From the NCBI RefSeq assembly GCF_014697615.1, contig NZ_JACJSD010000031.1, positions 19,406 through 83,405 of the forward strand: a stretch of DNA of 64,000 bases, written 5' to 3'. The position numbers and the translations under genes are program-made. Below are positions 47,748-56,597 of this stretch, piece after piece. Below the pieces are notes generated by a model. It made no database searches. It was not told the origin of the DNA and worked only from the letters and a program-made list of their open reading frames with translations. How positions within the stretch are numbered: the first letter of the stretch is position 1; every line of letters begins with the position of its first letter. The stretch comes from Nostoc sp. FACHB-280. GTDB taxonomy: Bacteria > Cyanobacteriota > Cyanobacteriia > Cyanobacteriales > Nostocaceae.

Positions 47748-48284
47748 TTAGGGGCGATCGCTCCGGCGAATTTCGGTGATTTGGTCGGCGACATCTAATA
47801 AGGATTTAGGCATTTCTGGGCCTGTGAGAATGATATCAATGTGGGGCGGACGTTTTGCCAGAAACTCTAAAACATCGGCTTCGGGAATTAAACCAAAGTT
47901 GATGGCTAAACTTAACTCATCTAAAACTACCAGGGAATATTTACCTTCGTAGACGACATTTTGAGTATGTTGCCATAATTTTTGTAAAGCTTGGTTTTCG
48001 GCTTCGTCTAGTTGTGGTGTATCGATACAGCGAGGTAAGTCACAGCGTATCCAGTCAAGATTCTGCCCTAACTGAATTGGTTTGTCTTGTCCTTGACCGA
48101 TACCGCCTTTAAGAAACTGTACTACTAATACAGATGTGCCTTGACCAGCAATTCTCAAGGCTTGCGCCATAACAGTGGTGAAAAAGTTACGGTGAGAACT
48201 GGTGAAAACCTGCACAAGCCCTTCTACTGGATTTGGTAAAGAAATTGTCGAATTGGTGCTGAAAGATTCTAACTGGGCAACCAT
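47748..48284 (-). CDS. CobO-like P-loop protein with degenerate Walker A
   Basis: A 178-residue protein similar to ATP:corrinoid adenosyltransferase (CobO/BtuR): LVVQFLKGGIGQGQDKPI, LDWIRCDLPR, LVVLDELSLAINFGLI (Walker B) and a final PHIDIILTGPEMPKSLLDVADQITEI. The P-loop, normally GNGKGKTTAA, is VFTSSHRNFFTTVMAQALRIA (in part), with no Gly-Lys-Thr. It may therefore not bind ATP like the active enzyme. Cyanobacteria that make pseudocobalamin do need an adenosyltransferase, so an active paralogue would be expected elsewhere. Adjacent to dcd. Confidence 0.75.
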   Translation of the reverse strand: MVAQLESFSTNSTISLPNPVEGLVQVFTSSHRNFFTTVMAQALRIAGQGTSVLVVQFLKGGIGQGQDKPIQLGQNLDWIRCDLPRCIDTPQLDEAENQALQKLWQHTQNVVYEGKYSLVVLDELSLAINFGLIPEADVLEFLAKRPPHIDIILTGPEMPKSLLDVADQITEIRRSDRP

Positions 48285-48620
48285 AAGGAAAATTTAGAAA
48301 ATTACAAAAAAATAAATATGTTCTGTTGAGAGTAGTTCCAAATCTATTTATATGATTTACCTGATTTTGACAAGGGTGTTCTGAGAAAAGGGAAATAGGG
48401 AGTGGGGAGTAGGGAATGGGTAAGGCTGGAACGGAAAAGTCATCTAAAATCCAAAATTGGTATGAGATATTGACATTTTTGTTTTTTGGATGAAACTAGT
48501 CGCAACAAGATCGCAAAATTTGGAGCCATGAATGAAATTAACCGAGTCTCATCAGAACTCTGAATTTGGAAAAAACAGAGTAGAATGTTGTGAATTTTAC
48601 CAGATGAGGAGTGAAATCAA

Positions 48621-49181
48621 GTGAAATTAGTGATTCTGGGAGGTTCAGGATCAGGTAAAAGCACTCAAGCGCAAAGGCTGGGCAGACACTTTGATATACC
48701 TCAGATTTCTACGGGTGAAATTTTACGGGAAGCGATCGCTAACTATAGCGAACTTGGTCGCCATGCACAACCCTACGTAGCCAGAGGCGAGTTAGTTCCC
48801 GATGAAATGATGATTGAATTAATGCGGCTACGTCTGACCAAGCCTGATGTTAGTTGTGGTTGGATATTAGAAGGCTATCCCCGCACCGCCTTTCAATCGG
48901 AAGAACTAGATTTTTTATTGGATACTCTAGGACAGAAACTCGACTGGGCAATTTATTTACAAGTCCCGCAAGCCGTCATGGTTAGCCGTTCCTTGGGGCG
49001 TTCTCTTCCAGATGACCAACCAGAAATCGTTCAGCGTCGTGTAGAACTCTTTTACGATCGCACTATCCCCATCCTAGAATATTACGATCGTCGCCGCCGC
49101 CTATTAACCATTAACGGCGATCAAACACCCGATATGGTTGAGCAGAATATTCTGAATTTGCTGTTGAGTGCTGAGTGCTGA
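48621..49181 (+). CDS. adk: short adenylate kinase
   Basis: Transfers phosphate between ATP and AMP. The 186-residue protein begins at GTG 48621, with GAGGAG 9 nt upstream. Walker A is LGGSGSGKSTQAQRL. The AMP-binding region has STGEILREAI and LEGYPRTAFQSEEL, with R at SLGRSLPDDQPEIVQRRVELFYDRTIPILEYY. It lacks the long LID zinc finger, so it is a short-type kinase common in cyanobacteria. Another adk may exist elsewhere. Stands alone. Confidence 0.88.
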   Translation: MKLVILGGSGSGKSTQAQRLGRHFDIPQISTGEILREAIANYSELGRHAQPYVARGELVPDEMMIELMRLRLTKPDVSCGWILEGYPRTAFQSEELDFLLDTLGQKLDWAIYLQVPQAVMVSRSLGRSLPDDQPEIVQRRVELFYDRTIPILEYYDRRRRLLTINGDQTPDMVEQNILNLLLSAEC

Positions 49182-49188
49182 GTGTTGA

Positions 49189-49217
49189 GTGTCGTACACT
49201 GAGCGGAGTCGAAGTGT
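49189..49217 (+). repeat. 29-bp inverted repeat copy, left of rph
   Basis: GTGTCGTACACTGAGCGGAG followed by TCGAAGTGT. The reverse complement, with one mismatch, lies at 50091-50119 to the right of rph. The repeat is itself partly palindromic (CACTGAGC...) and belongs to a dispersed family. Confidence 0.8.
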
Positions 49218-49310
49218 ACGTTTTGAGTCAAAAGATAAAATTTCAGATTGCAAATTTCATACTTCACACTTCCCACAGTATCCTAATAGGAAAATCTTGA
49301 GGCAAATCCA

Positions 49311-50051
49311 ATGGCATGGCAGCGTCCCGATGGCAGACAACCTTACGAACTCCGTACTGTAAGCTTTCAGTCTGGCTTTACTCGCTTTGCACCTGGTTCA
49401 GTGTTAGCTAAATGCGGCGATACTCAGGTACTTTGTAATGTCAGCGTGACTGAGGGAGTGCCAAGATTTTTAACAGGAAGTGGCAAAGGTTGGTTAACAG
49501 CTGAGTACCGAATGTTACCCGCCGCCACCCAGCAGCGCCAAGAAAGGGAATTGTTGAAATTGTCGGGAAGGACGCAAGAAATTCAACGGTTAATTGGACG
49601 TAGCTTAAGAGCCACCCTAGATTTTGAGGCGTTAGGAGAACGTACAATCACTGTAGATGCTGATGTGTTGCAAGCAGATGCAGGTACTAGAACCACAGCT
49701 ATTACAGGTGGTTTTGTGGCTTTAGCGCAGGCAATTTCCCAATTATTACAGCGCGGGGTGTTAGAGCGATCGCCTTTATCTGGACAAGTAGCAGCTGTTT
49801 CTGTAGGCTTATTAGACGGTGAAGCATATCTAGATTTAAACTACCCAGAAGACGTAGCCGCTACAGTCGATTTCAACGTTGTTATGGATAATCGCCTGGG
49901 AATTATTGAAGTTCAAGGAACAGCAGAAGAAGGTAGTTTTACTCGCACTCAGTTAAATCAGTTGTTAGATTTTGCTGAAAAAGGTATTCAACAATTATTA
50001 ATTGCTCAACGTGAGGCTATTCCTGACTGGGAAAAACTTTTTGAAGTATGA
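49311..50051 (+). CDS. rph: ribonuclease PH
   Basis: Phosphorolytic 3'-5' exoribonuclease that trims tRNA 3' ends. A 246-residue protein: [19 protein letters not shown] start, [11 protein letters not shown], a [15 protein letters not shown] motif with Arg-rich [33 protein letters not shown] (phosphate site) and [19 protein letters not shown]. The segment [10 protein letters not shown] is conserved at the C-terminus. Full-length and well placed. Confidence 0.97.
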   Translation: MAWQRPDGRQPYELRTVSFQSGFTRFAPGSVLAKCGDTQVLCNVSVTEGVPRFLTGSGKGWLTAEYRMLPAATQQRQERELLKLSGRTQEIQRLIGRSLRATLDFEALGERTITVDADVLQADAGTRTTAITGGFVALAQAISQLLQRGVLERSPLSGQVAAVSVGLLDGEAYLDLNYPEDVAATVDFNVVMDNRLGIIEVQGTAEEGSFTRTQLNQLLDFAEKGIQQLLIAQREAIPDWEKLFEV

Positions 50052-50522
50052 AGTATGAAGTATGAAATTTTGTATTCTGACTCAAAACTCACACTTCGAC
50101 TTCGCTCAGTGTACGACACTCTACTACTTCCCTCAATATACAAGGTTGGGTGAAACGTAGTGGAACCCAACAAATGCTATAAAGAAAACCACAAAACTGT
50201 CAACTACAAAAGATAAAAATTTGGGTTTTTCAATAGTAAATTGAGCCTTTGAATTAGAATTTTCAGCCTTTTTACTTGAACATTGAGGTTCTGAGGGTAA
50301 AAGTTGAGCTTTTAAGGGTGAAGTGTCGAGAAATTTTGTGGGATGGTCTCACGCAGAGGCAAGGCAGTGCGTTGGGCGGGTTTCCCGACTTGTAGCGACT
50401 GCCGCGCAAAGGCGCGGAGAGGAAGAAGAGGTTTTGAGTTTTGTTGACAACAGCTTTGCAAAAAGTTATTAGAGCGGACATGATTGATGTCATAGCCAAA
50501 CCAAAATGCTTGTGAGTTGATT
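50052..50522. other. repeat-containing spacer upstream of the CHAT gene
   Basis: Contains the right-hand 29-bp repeat (50091-50119), a repeated CACGCAGAGG dispersed unit (about 50348), a GCGTTGGGCGGGTTTCCCGA palindrome (about 50370-50390) and an AT-rich stretch. No gene. A transcript start for the CHAT gene likely lies near its right end. Confidence 0.5.
50091..50119 (-). repeat. 29-bp inverted repeat copy, right of rph
   Basis: ACACTTCGACTTCGCTCAGT then GTACGACAC, an inverted copy (28/29 identical) of 49189-49217. The pair flanks rph. Confidence 0.8.
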
Positions 50523-53333
50523 GTGAAAAAGTTATTCAGTGCGATTAATGCTGCGGGTGTGTGTCTAACACCTTGGATAATGGTAGCGGGAATGACACCA
50601 GGGTTACTCTTAAGTATGCCAGTCAAAGGGATGGCGCAACAGCAAACTCCTACATATTCAGCAGAGCAACAAGCAGCCTTAAAGGAAGCTGAAGAACTAA
50701 ATCAACAAGTCACCAAGTTATACCAAGAAGGAAAATATAGTACTGCTATTCCCTTAGCTGAACGTGTATTAGCTATTAGAGAAAAAGTCCTTGGACAAGA
50801 AAATCTCAGTGTCGCCACTACTTTAAATAATTTGGCTACACTATATCAAGCACAAGGAGAATATCAACAAGCAGAACCTCTGTATCTCCGCTCACTAGCT
50901 ATTAAAGAAAAATTATTGGGTAATTCGCATCGTGAGATTGCTACTAGCTTAGATAATTTAGCTTTACTGTATAGAAAACAGGGCAAATATGAACAAGCAG
51001 AACCGTTGCATCTGCGTGCTTTAGCTATCTATGAAAAGATATTTGGCAAAGAACATCCTGATGTCGCTATTAGCTTAAATAATTTAGCCGGACTGTATCG
51101 TCTACAAGGCAGATTTAAACAAGCAGAACCTTTGTATCTCCGCTCACTGGCTATCTATGAGAAGTTGCTGGGTAACTCCCATCCTGATTTTGCAACTATC
51201 TTAGATAATTTGGGATTATTTTATGATTTACAGGGAAAATATGAACAAGGGGAATCACTGCACCTGCGTGCTTTAGCTATTTATGAAAAGGTGTTTGGTA
51301 AAGAACATCCCGATATTGCAATTACTTTAAATAATTTGGCTGCATCGTATAATGCCCAAGGAAAGTTTGCCAAAGCCGAACCTTTGTATTTCCGCGCTTT
51401 AGCTATTAGTGAAAAGATATTAGGTAAATCACATCCTGATGTTGCCAATAAATTAGATAATTTGGCTGCACTATATAGTTCACAAGGGAAATATGAACAA
51501 GCAGAAGTTCTGCATCTCCGTGCTTTAGCAATTTTTGAAAAGGTATTAGGAAAACAACATCCTGATGTGGCGATTAGCTTAACTAATTTGGCTTCTTTAT
51601 ATCAAGCCAAGGGTGATATTGTTCATGCTGTTGATTTTGAGCGTCGTGGGTTAGAAATTCAAGCAAAAAATCTTGATTTAATTTTTGCTGTCGGCTCGGA
51701 AAAAAATAAACAAGATTACATTAAGACTTTTGCTGGGACAACTGATGCTACTGTTTCCTTGGCTCTACAAGAAGCTAAGAAAAATCCAGCCGCCGCTTCT
51801 TTAGCTTTAATTACTGTATTACGTCGCAAAGGGCTAGTTTTAGATGCTGTAGCTGACAGCATCCAAATATTACGCAGCAAATTAGATAAAAATCCCGAAA
51901 CTCAAAACTTGTTTACTCAATGGTTGCAAATACAACAGCAATTATCAGCCTTAGTTTTTTCACGTTCAACACAACAAACTGCTAACCCAACAGAGCAGAT
52001 AGGAAAATTGGAAGCAGAAAAAGAAAAACTGGAAGCCAAAATTAGTGTGAAAAGTGCCGAATTTCGTCAACAAATTCAACCAGTCGATTTATTTGCTGTC
52101 CAAGCCAAAATACCTCAAGATGCAGCTTTGTTAGAGATTGTGCAGTATAAACCATTCAACGTCAAAGCCACAACGGAAGCGGAAAAATTTAGTAAACCCC
52201 ATTATGCGGTGGCGGTTTTACGTTCTCAAGGTCAACCAAAATGGGTTGATTTAGGTGAAGCCGCAGAAATTGATAAATTAGCAATAGATTTCCGCACAGC
52301 GTTAGCCATTGGTACAGGATTTAAAAAACTGGCTCGCACGTTAGATGAAAAATTAATCGCACCTATTCGCCCTTTTTTGGGTGATGCGCGGCATATTTTA
52401 ATTTCTCCTGATGGACAATTAACATTAATTCCCTTTGAAGCTCTCAAAGATGAGCAAGACCAATTTCTCATTCAGCGTTATTCATTTTCTTACCTGACAA
52501 CTGGGCGGGATTTATTACGTTTTCAGTCAAATGCTAGTAATGCTACGGCTCCGGTTGTGCTGGCAGATATTGACTACGACTATCAAAATCAAACTGTCGC
52601 CTCTAATAAAAAGCCTAGTGTACAAACCTTTCCAAATAAACGCTCTAGTGATTTGGCAACCTTGGAATTTCTGCCTTTAGCTGCAACTAAATATGAAGCG
52701 ATCGCCATCAAAAAAGTTTTGCCAAATGCTAAATTACTATTAGGCAAAAATGCCACGGAAACGGCAGTGAAAAAATTACATAGTCCGGTGATTCTCCACT
52801 TGGCAACTCACGGTTTTTTCATCGCGGATATTGCCCAAAATATCAACGCCTCATTAGACTTACCAGAAAAACCAAATCAAGAAAAGATTTTAGCAGTAGA
52901 AAACCCCTTATTGCGTTCTGGTTTAGCCCTAGCTGGTGCAAACAAACGTAATCAGGTGACAAGCGGTGATGATGGGATTTTGACGGCGCTAGAAGTTGCT
53001 GGTTTAGATTTGCGTTCTAATCAGTTAGTGGTGCTGTCGGCTTGTGAAACTGGTAGAGGCGATGTCAAAGTTGGCGATGGTGTGTATGGTTTGCGTCGGG
53101 CTTTGGTAATTGCTGGTTCTCAAACTCAAGTGTTAAGTCTGTGGTTGGTAGATGATGCTGCAACAAAAGATTTGATGGCGAAGTATTACCAAAATTTGCA
53201 AGCAGGTAAAGGAAGACATGAAGCTTTGCGTGCAGCACAGTTAGATTTACTCAAAACAGAAGAATATCAGCATCCACGGTTTTGGGCGGCGTTTGTTCCT
53301 TCGGGTAATTGGACACCTTTGCGGGAAAAGTAG
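50523..53333 (+). CDS. secreted TPR-CHAT protein
   Basis: A 936-residue protein from GTG 50523 with a signal peptide (KKLFSAINAAGVCLTPWIMV, in a hydrophobic region ending near residue 40, MAQQQ). Then come about eight tetratricopeptide repeats of 42 residues, kinesin-light-chain type (LNNLA-LYQAQGEYQQAEPLYLRSLAI). A CHAT protease domain forms the C-terminal third, with the catalytic His in HLATHGFF (about residue 763) and Cys in VVLSACETGRGD (about 841), plus the final AFVPSGNW. CHAT proteins are caspase-like; in most bacteria the TPR-CHAT type is cytosolic, so export is notable. TTG 50517 is an alternative start. Confidence 0.88.
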   Translation: MKKLFSAINAAGVCLTPWIMVAGMTPGLLLSMPVKGMAQQQTPTYSAEQQAALKEAEELNQQVTKLYQEGKYSTAIPLAERVLAIREKVLGQENLSVATTLNNLATLYQAQGEYQQAEPLYLRSLAIKEKLLGNSHREIATSLDNLALLYRKQGKYEQAEPLHLRALAIYEKIFGKEHPDVAISLNNLAGLYRLQGRFKQAEPLYLRSLAIYEKLLGNSHPDFATILDNLGLFYDLQGKYEQGESLHLRALAIYEKVFGKEHPDIAITLNNLAASYNAQGKFAKAEPLYFRALAISEKILGKSHPDVANKLDNLAALYSSQGKYEQAEVLHLRALAIFEKVLGKQHPDVAISLTNLASLYQAKGDIVHAVDFERRGLEIQAKNLDLIFAVGSEKNKQDYIKTFAGTTDATVSLALQEAKKNPAAASLALITVLRRKGLVLDAVADSIQILRSKLDKNPETQNLFTQWLQIQQQLSALVFSRSTQQTANPTEQIGKLEAEKEKLEAKISVKSAEFRQQIQPVDLFAVQAKIPQDAALLEIVQYKPFNVKATTEAEKFSKPHYAVAVLRSQGQPKWVDLGEAAEIDKLAIDFRTALAIGTGFKKLARTLDEKLIAPIRPFLGDARHILISPDGQLTLIPFEALKDEQDQFLIQRYSFSYLTTGRDLLRFQSNASNATAPVVLADIDYDYQNQTVASNKKPSVQTFPNKRSSDLATLEFLPLAATKYEAIAIKKVLPNAKLLLGKNATETAVKKLHSPVILHLATHGFFIADIAQNINASLDLPEKPNQEKILAVENPLLRSGLALAGANKRNQVTSGDDGILTALEVAGLDLRSNQLVVLSACETGRGDVKVGDGVYGLRRALVIAGSQTQVLSLWLVDDAATKDLMAKYYQNLQAGKGRHEALRAAQLDLLKTEEYQHPRFWAAFVPSGNWTPLREK

Positions 53334-53342
53334 TCTGTTTTC

Positions 53343-53375
53343 AGATCCCCGACTTTTTGAAAAAGTCGGGGATCT
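53343..53375. repeat. 33-bp perfect palindrome after the CHAT gene
   Basis: AGATCCCCGACTTTTT, one central base, then its exact complement: a 16-bp stem with essentially no loop. It lies 9 bp after the CHAT stop codon. It may work as a transcription terminator, though there is no T run on the plus strand. Similar GATCCCC-based palindromes recur in this genome. Confidence 0.8.
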
Positions 53376-53723
53376 CATTTCCCTACACCCTGACACCCCT
53401 TTTCCCAGTTAGTACCACTGACTACGGACAAAATAACCTGACAGATGATAACCATAAAATAGGTTAAACTTTGCCCACCTAACTGATGATGTTAGGACTT
53501 ATGCAGTGAGATGAAAAATCAAAAGTTTGGGCAAGGGTGTAGGGGTATATGGGTGTAGGTATCTAAAACCCTTACACCCCATACCCTTTCACCCCTACAC
53601 CCATTGTTCACAGACAATCTTGGTGCATAAGTCTTAGATGTTAAAAGTTTCAAAAGTTCAAAGGAGGGTTTGTAATAAGTTCGGTATCGTATTGCTGGAA
53701 GCCGGCAATGTAATTATCAAGCC
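53376..53723. other. intergenic region, CHAT gene to pgl
   Basis: About 350 bp holding the MITE-like element at 53493-53637 and otherwise no gene. The pgl promoter must lie near 53640-53715. Confidence 0.5.
53493..53637. mobile_element. MITE-like element with AGGACTTATGCA/TGCATAAGTCTT ends
   Basis: Left end TAGGACTTATGCAG (from about 53493), right end TGCATAAGTCTTA (53624-53636), inverted. Inside, GGGTGTAGGGGTATATGGGTGT and CCCTTACACCCCATACC halves are complementary, so the whole ~145 bp can fold back. No coding capacity. Same end motif as the element at 16551-16671. Confidence 0.6.
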
Positions 53724-54446
53724 ATGAATAAACAGGTAGAAGTTCTATCGGATCAGTCTGCGCTGATAGCGCGATCGCTAGAGTTAATTTTATCGAAGTT
53801 AGAAACCGCCATTGCTCAACGGGGGCAATTTACGATTGCCTTATCTGGCGGGAGTACACCCAAGCCTTTATATGAAGCGATCGCTACAAAAGATTTGCCT
53901 TGGGATAAAATTCACGTCTTTTGGGGTGATGAGCGTTACGTCCCGTCAGATCATCCCGATAGCAATGAATTAATGGCGCGGCGTGCATGGTTAGACCGTG
54001 TTGATATCCCCGCCGCCAATATTCACGCTATGCCCACTTTAGATGCTGATCCAGCTTTATCGGCTGCCAAGCATGAGCAGGATTTACAAGAATTTTTTCA
54101 TTCTGCTCCCGGTGAGTTTCCATCATTAGATGTAATTCTGTTGGGTATGGGTGATGATGCCCATACTGCATCTTTGTTTCCCCACACCGAAGCCTTAAAA
54201 GTGAGCGATCGCTTAGTGACTGTGGGTAATAAAGATGGCAACCCCCGCATCACTTTTACTTACCCTTTTATCAACGCTGCTCGTAGCGTGATTTTTGTAG
54301 TCGCTGGTGCTAATAAACGTCCAGCTTTAGCCCAAGTCTTCGCCCCCCAAGCCGATGACTTTAGCTACCCATCTCGCTTAATTCGTCCCCAAGGCGAACT
54401 TTGGTGGCTACTAGATGCGGCTGCTGGGGCGGAATTGCCAAATTAA
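53724..54446 (+). CDS. pgl: 6-phosphogluconolactonase
   Basis: Hydrolyses 6-phosphogluconolactone in the oxidative pentose-phosphate pathway, the main night-time and heterocyst reductant route. The 240-residue protein has FTIALSGGSTPKPLYEAIA, VFWGDERYVPSDHPDSN, LDVILLGMGDDAHTASLFP (catalytic His) and a C-terminal PSRLIRPQGELWWLLDAAAG. No zwf or gnd lies beside it. Often called DevB-like. Full-length. Confidence 0.95.
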   Translation: MNKQVEVLSDQSALIARSLELILSKLETAIAQRGQFTIALSGGSTPKPLYEAIATKDLPWDKIHVFWGDERYVPSDHPDSNELMARRAWLDRVDIPAANIHAMPTLDADPALSAAKHEQDLQEFFHSAPGEFPSLDVILLGMGDDAHTASLFPHTEALKVSDRLVTVGNKDGNPRITFTYPFINAARSVIFVVAGANKRPALAQVFAPQADDFSYPSRLIRPQGELWWLLDAAAGAELPN

Positions 54447-54655
54447 AGTCAAAAGGTAAAAGTAAAAAGGTAAAAGACTCTATTGTTTGTTACTTTTGCC
54501 TTTTTACTTTTAACTTCCTAAAGAGTAGTTGTTAAAATCGAAAGCTAGAATTGCCCCCTTGCAAAACTGCTGATTGGTGGAAGCAGAAGCATCTACGGAG
54601 TTTTTTCTGCTTGCCAGTGCTATCTAACGCTGATCTTCAACAAAGGCTTAAATCA

Positions 54656-55492
54656 ATGATCGTCTGCCCGAATTGCAATCATCCCAATCCTAACGGCGCT
54701 GTCCAGTGCGAAGCTTGCTATACGCCTTTACCAGCGACTAGTAACTGTCCCAACTGCGGAGCAACGGTACAGGCTGATGCTGCTTTCTGCGGTCAATGTG
54801 GGTTTAATCTCCATTCTGCTGCTGCACCTGCTCCTGTTTCTCCTGCGGCTGTTGCACCTACAGTTGCTCCCGAAGTTCCTATACAAGTACCGCCATTAGT
54901 GACACCAGATCCATTGTTGGATCTGTTACAACCAGACGCACTAGGAATTAATGCACCACCAGCCACAGCACAACAACCCCTAGCAGTGGAAAGCGCACCT
55001 CCATCTCCACCGCCTGTAGCTGCTGCACCTGTGCCAGAACCAGAACCAGAACCAGAACCCGCACCTGCACCAGAACCTGTACCTGTACCTGAACCAGAAG
55101 CAACAGTACCCGCACCTGTACCTGTACAAGCCCCCGCAGGTGTGGCCAGAACTCAGTTACAACAGGTGACAGCGCGGTTAGTTCACATTCAAAGTGAGCG
55201 CGAAATTGAGTTACCCCAAAGTCTGTCGGTAATTCACATTGGTAAACCCAACGATCGCATCCCCCCCGATATCGATGTTTCTGGGTTTAGTAATTCAGAA
55301 ATTGTCTCTCGCATCCACGCAGATATTCGCGTTGAGGGAGATTCTTTTTATGTTGAAGATGTCGGTAGTTCTAATGGCACTTATATTAATAACTTGCCAT
55401 TGTTACCAGGGAACAGACACCGCCTCCGCCCAGGCGATCGCATCAGCCTCGGTAAAGGCGACTTGGTAACATTTATCTTTCAGCTAACTTGA
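54656..55492 (+). CDS. zinc-ribbon FHA-domain protein
   Basis: A 278-residue protein from ATG 54656 (an upstream in-frame ATG would add 35 residues of doubtful quality). The N-terminus holds two zinc-ribbon modules (MIVCPNCNHPNPNG...CEACYTPL; CPNCGATVQADAAFCGQCGFNL, in parts). A long Ala/Pro/Val linker includes a PEPEPEPEPAPAPEPVPVPEPE stretch, given here only as a description. An FHA domain follows (IHIGKPNDRIPPDI, SRIHADIRVEGDSFYVEDVGSSNGTYIN), which binds phosphothreonine. Probably docks to phosphorylated proteins of Ser/Thr kinase signalling; the partner is unknown. Confidence 0.85.
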   Translation: MIVCPNCNHPNPNGAVQCEACYTPLPATSNCPNCGATVQADAAFCGQCGFNLHSAAAPAPVSPAAVAPTVAPEVPIQVPPLVTPDPLLDLLQPDALGINAPPATAQQPLAVESAPPSPPPVAAAPVPEPEPEPEPAPAPEPVPVPEPEATVPAPVPVQAPAGVARTQLQQVTARLVHIQSEREIELPQSLSVIHIGKPNDRIPPDIDVSGFSNSEIVSRIHADIRVEGDSFYVEDVGSSNGTYINNLPLLPGNRHRLRPGDRISLGKGDLVTFIFQLT

Positions 55493-55539
55493 AAATAGGG
55501 GACAGGGAACAGGGAACAGAGAAAGAATGATTCTGCCCC

Positions 55540-55606
55540 CTGCCTCCTGCCTCCGGTTGGTGAATCTCGACTTCGCTCGATTACCGCGTAGCCGAACCAC
55601 TGCCTT
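55540..55606. repeat. dispersed palindrome (CTTCGCT/GGTTGGTGA family)
   Basis: CCTCCTGCCTCCGGTTGGTG, a central CTCGACTTCGCTCGATTACC, then CCGAACCACTGCC. Copies of the same family (GGTTGGTGAGCGAAGTCGAACC and its complement) lie near 18999-19041, 22632-22674 and 43560-43612. They differ in the loop. Not coding. Confidence 0.7.
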
Positions 55607-55671
55607 CTTAGATTAGGATGGATGAAAAGACACTCCACTCATTGGGGTAATTACATTCAGGAAAGTACGCC

Positions 55672-56415
55672 ATGAAGGAACCAAGTAAAGATTTTGCAAC
55701 TTTGCTCTCTACAGAAGCCCCACCAGAGGTAGAACGTATGGGGTTGACTTGGTTAGTTGCAGCTGCGATCGCTACGGCTTTGTTGTGGCAGGTTCCCGGC
55801 GGCGACTATATTTTATACCCGTTCACCATTCTGGCAACTTGGTTTCATGAAATGGGACACGGTTTAATGGCGCTGGTGTTGGGCGGACAGTTTCACAAGT
55901 TGGAAATTTTTAGCAATGGTTCCGGTGTAGCTACTTATAGCATCGTCAGATCACTAGGCCCCCTTGGCCCCGGTTTAGTTGCTGCGGCTGGGCCAATGGG
56001 GCCGCCAATTGCTGGTGCAGCTTTGATTCTGGCTTCCCGCAGTTTTAAAGCTGCATCTTTGAGTTTAAAAATTTTAGGTAGTTTTCTATTATTATCTACA
56101 TTAATTTGGGTGCGTTCTTGGTTTGGGTTATTGGCAGTTCCCTTATTAGGTTTAATTATTCTTGGTATTTCTTTAAAAGCACCACGTTGGATGCAAGGTT
56201 TTGCTATTCAATTTTTGGGTGTCCAAGCTTGCGTGAGTACTTATCACCAACTCGATTATTTATTTAGTTATAGTGCTGGTTATTTGGGGCTATCTGACAC
56301 AGCCCAGATGCAAAGATATTTACTTTTACCTTATTGGTTTTGGGGCGGCTTGATGGCGATCGCTTCTTTGATTATCTTGATTCAAAGTCTCCGCATTGCC
56401 TATCGTTCAGCGTAA
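55672..56415 (+). CDS. M50 family metallopeptidase
   Basis: A 247-residue polytopic membrane protein with the zinc motif TWFHEMGHGLMALVLGG (H-E-x-G-H) in a membrane helix, and four or five more hydrophobic helices. A conserved second site (LDYLFSYS or similar) follows. It belongs to the site-2-protease-like M50 class, which cuts substrates in the membrane plane. AGGA lies 9 nt upstream of the ATG. Two small genes overlap its end and each other by one base (TAATG), making a compact three-gene operon. Confidence 0.8.
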   Translation: MKEPSKDFATLLSTEAPPEVERMGLTWLVAAAIATALLWQVPGGDYILYPFTILATWFHEMGHGLMALVLGGQFHKLEIFSNGSGVATYSIVRSLGPLGPGLVAAAGPMGPPIAGAALILASRSFKAASLSLKILGSFLLLSTLIWVRSWFGLLAVPLLGLIILGISLKAPRWMQGFAIQFLGVQACVSTYHQLDYLFSYSAGYLGLSDTAQMQRYLLLPYWFWGGLMAIASLIILIQSLRIAYRSA

Positions 56416-56597
56416 TGGGTAAGAAACATCACAAAAAGGCGATTGATTCCTTAACTCAAAGGATTCATGAACATCAAGAAAAGATTAGACTGGAATCAGA
56501 AAAGGATTTACCAGACGAAGGTTTAATTAAACATTGGGAAAAAGAGATTCGTGCTTTTGAAAAAGCAATCCAACAAGCCCGCAAAAGATTGGAATAA
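56415..56597 (+). CDS. small basic coiled protein, unknown
   Basis: A 60-residue protein: MGKKHHKKAIDSLTQRIHEH at the start, then a helical Glu/Lys-rich body ending RAFEKAIQQARKRLE. The ATG shares one base with the M50 stop (TAATG), so it is translationally coupled. The charge and helical pattern suggest a nucleic-acid or partner-binding helix; no family recognised. Confidence 0.65.
   Translation: MGKKHHKKAIDSLTQRIHEHQEKIRLESEKDLPDEGLIKHWEKEIRAFEKAIQQARKRLE

Noticed and set aside
53343..53375. 33-bp palindrome after the CHAT gene as a factor-independent terminator
   Set aside because: The stem is perfect but there is no T run on the plus strand, and similar palindromes occur elsewhere without a gene end, so I list it as a repeat.
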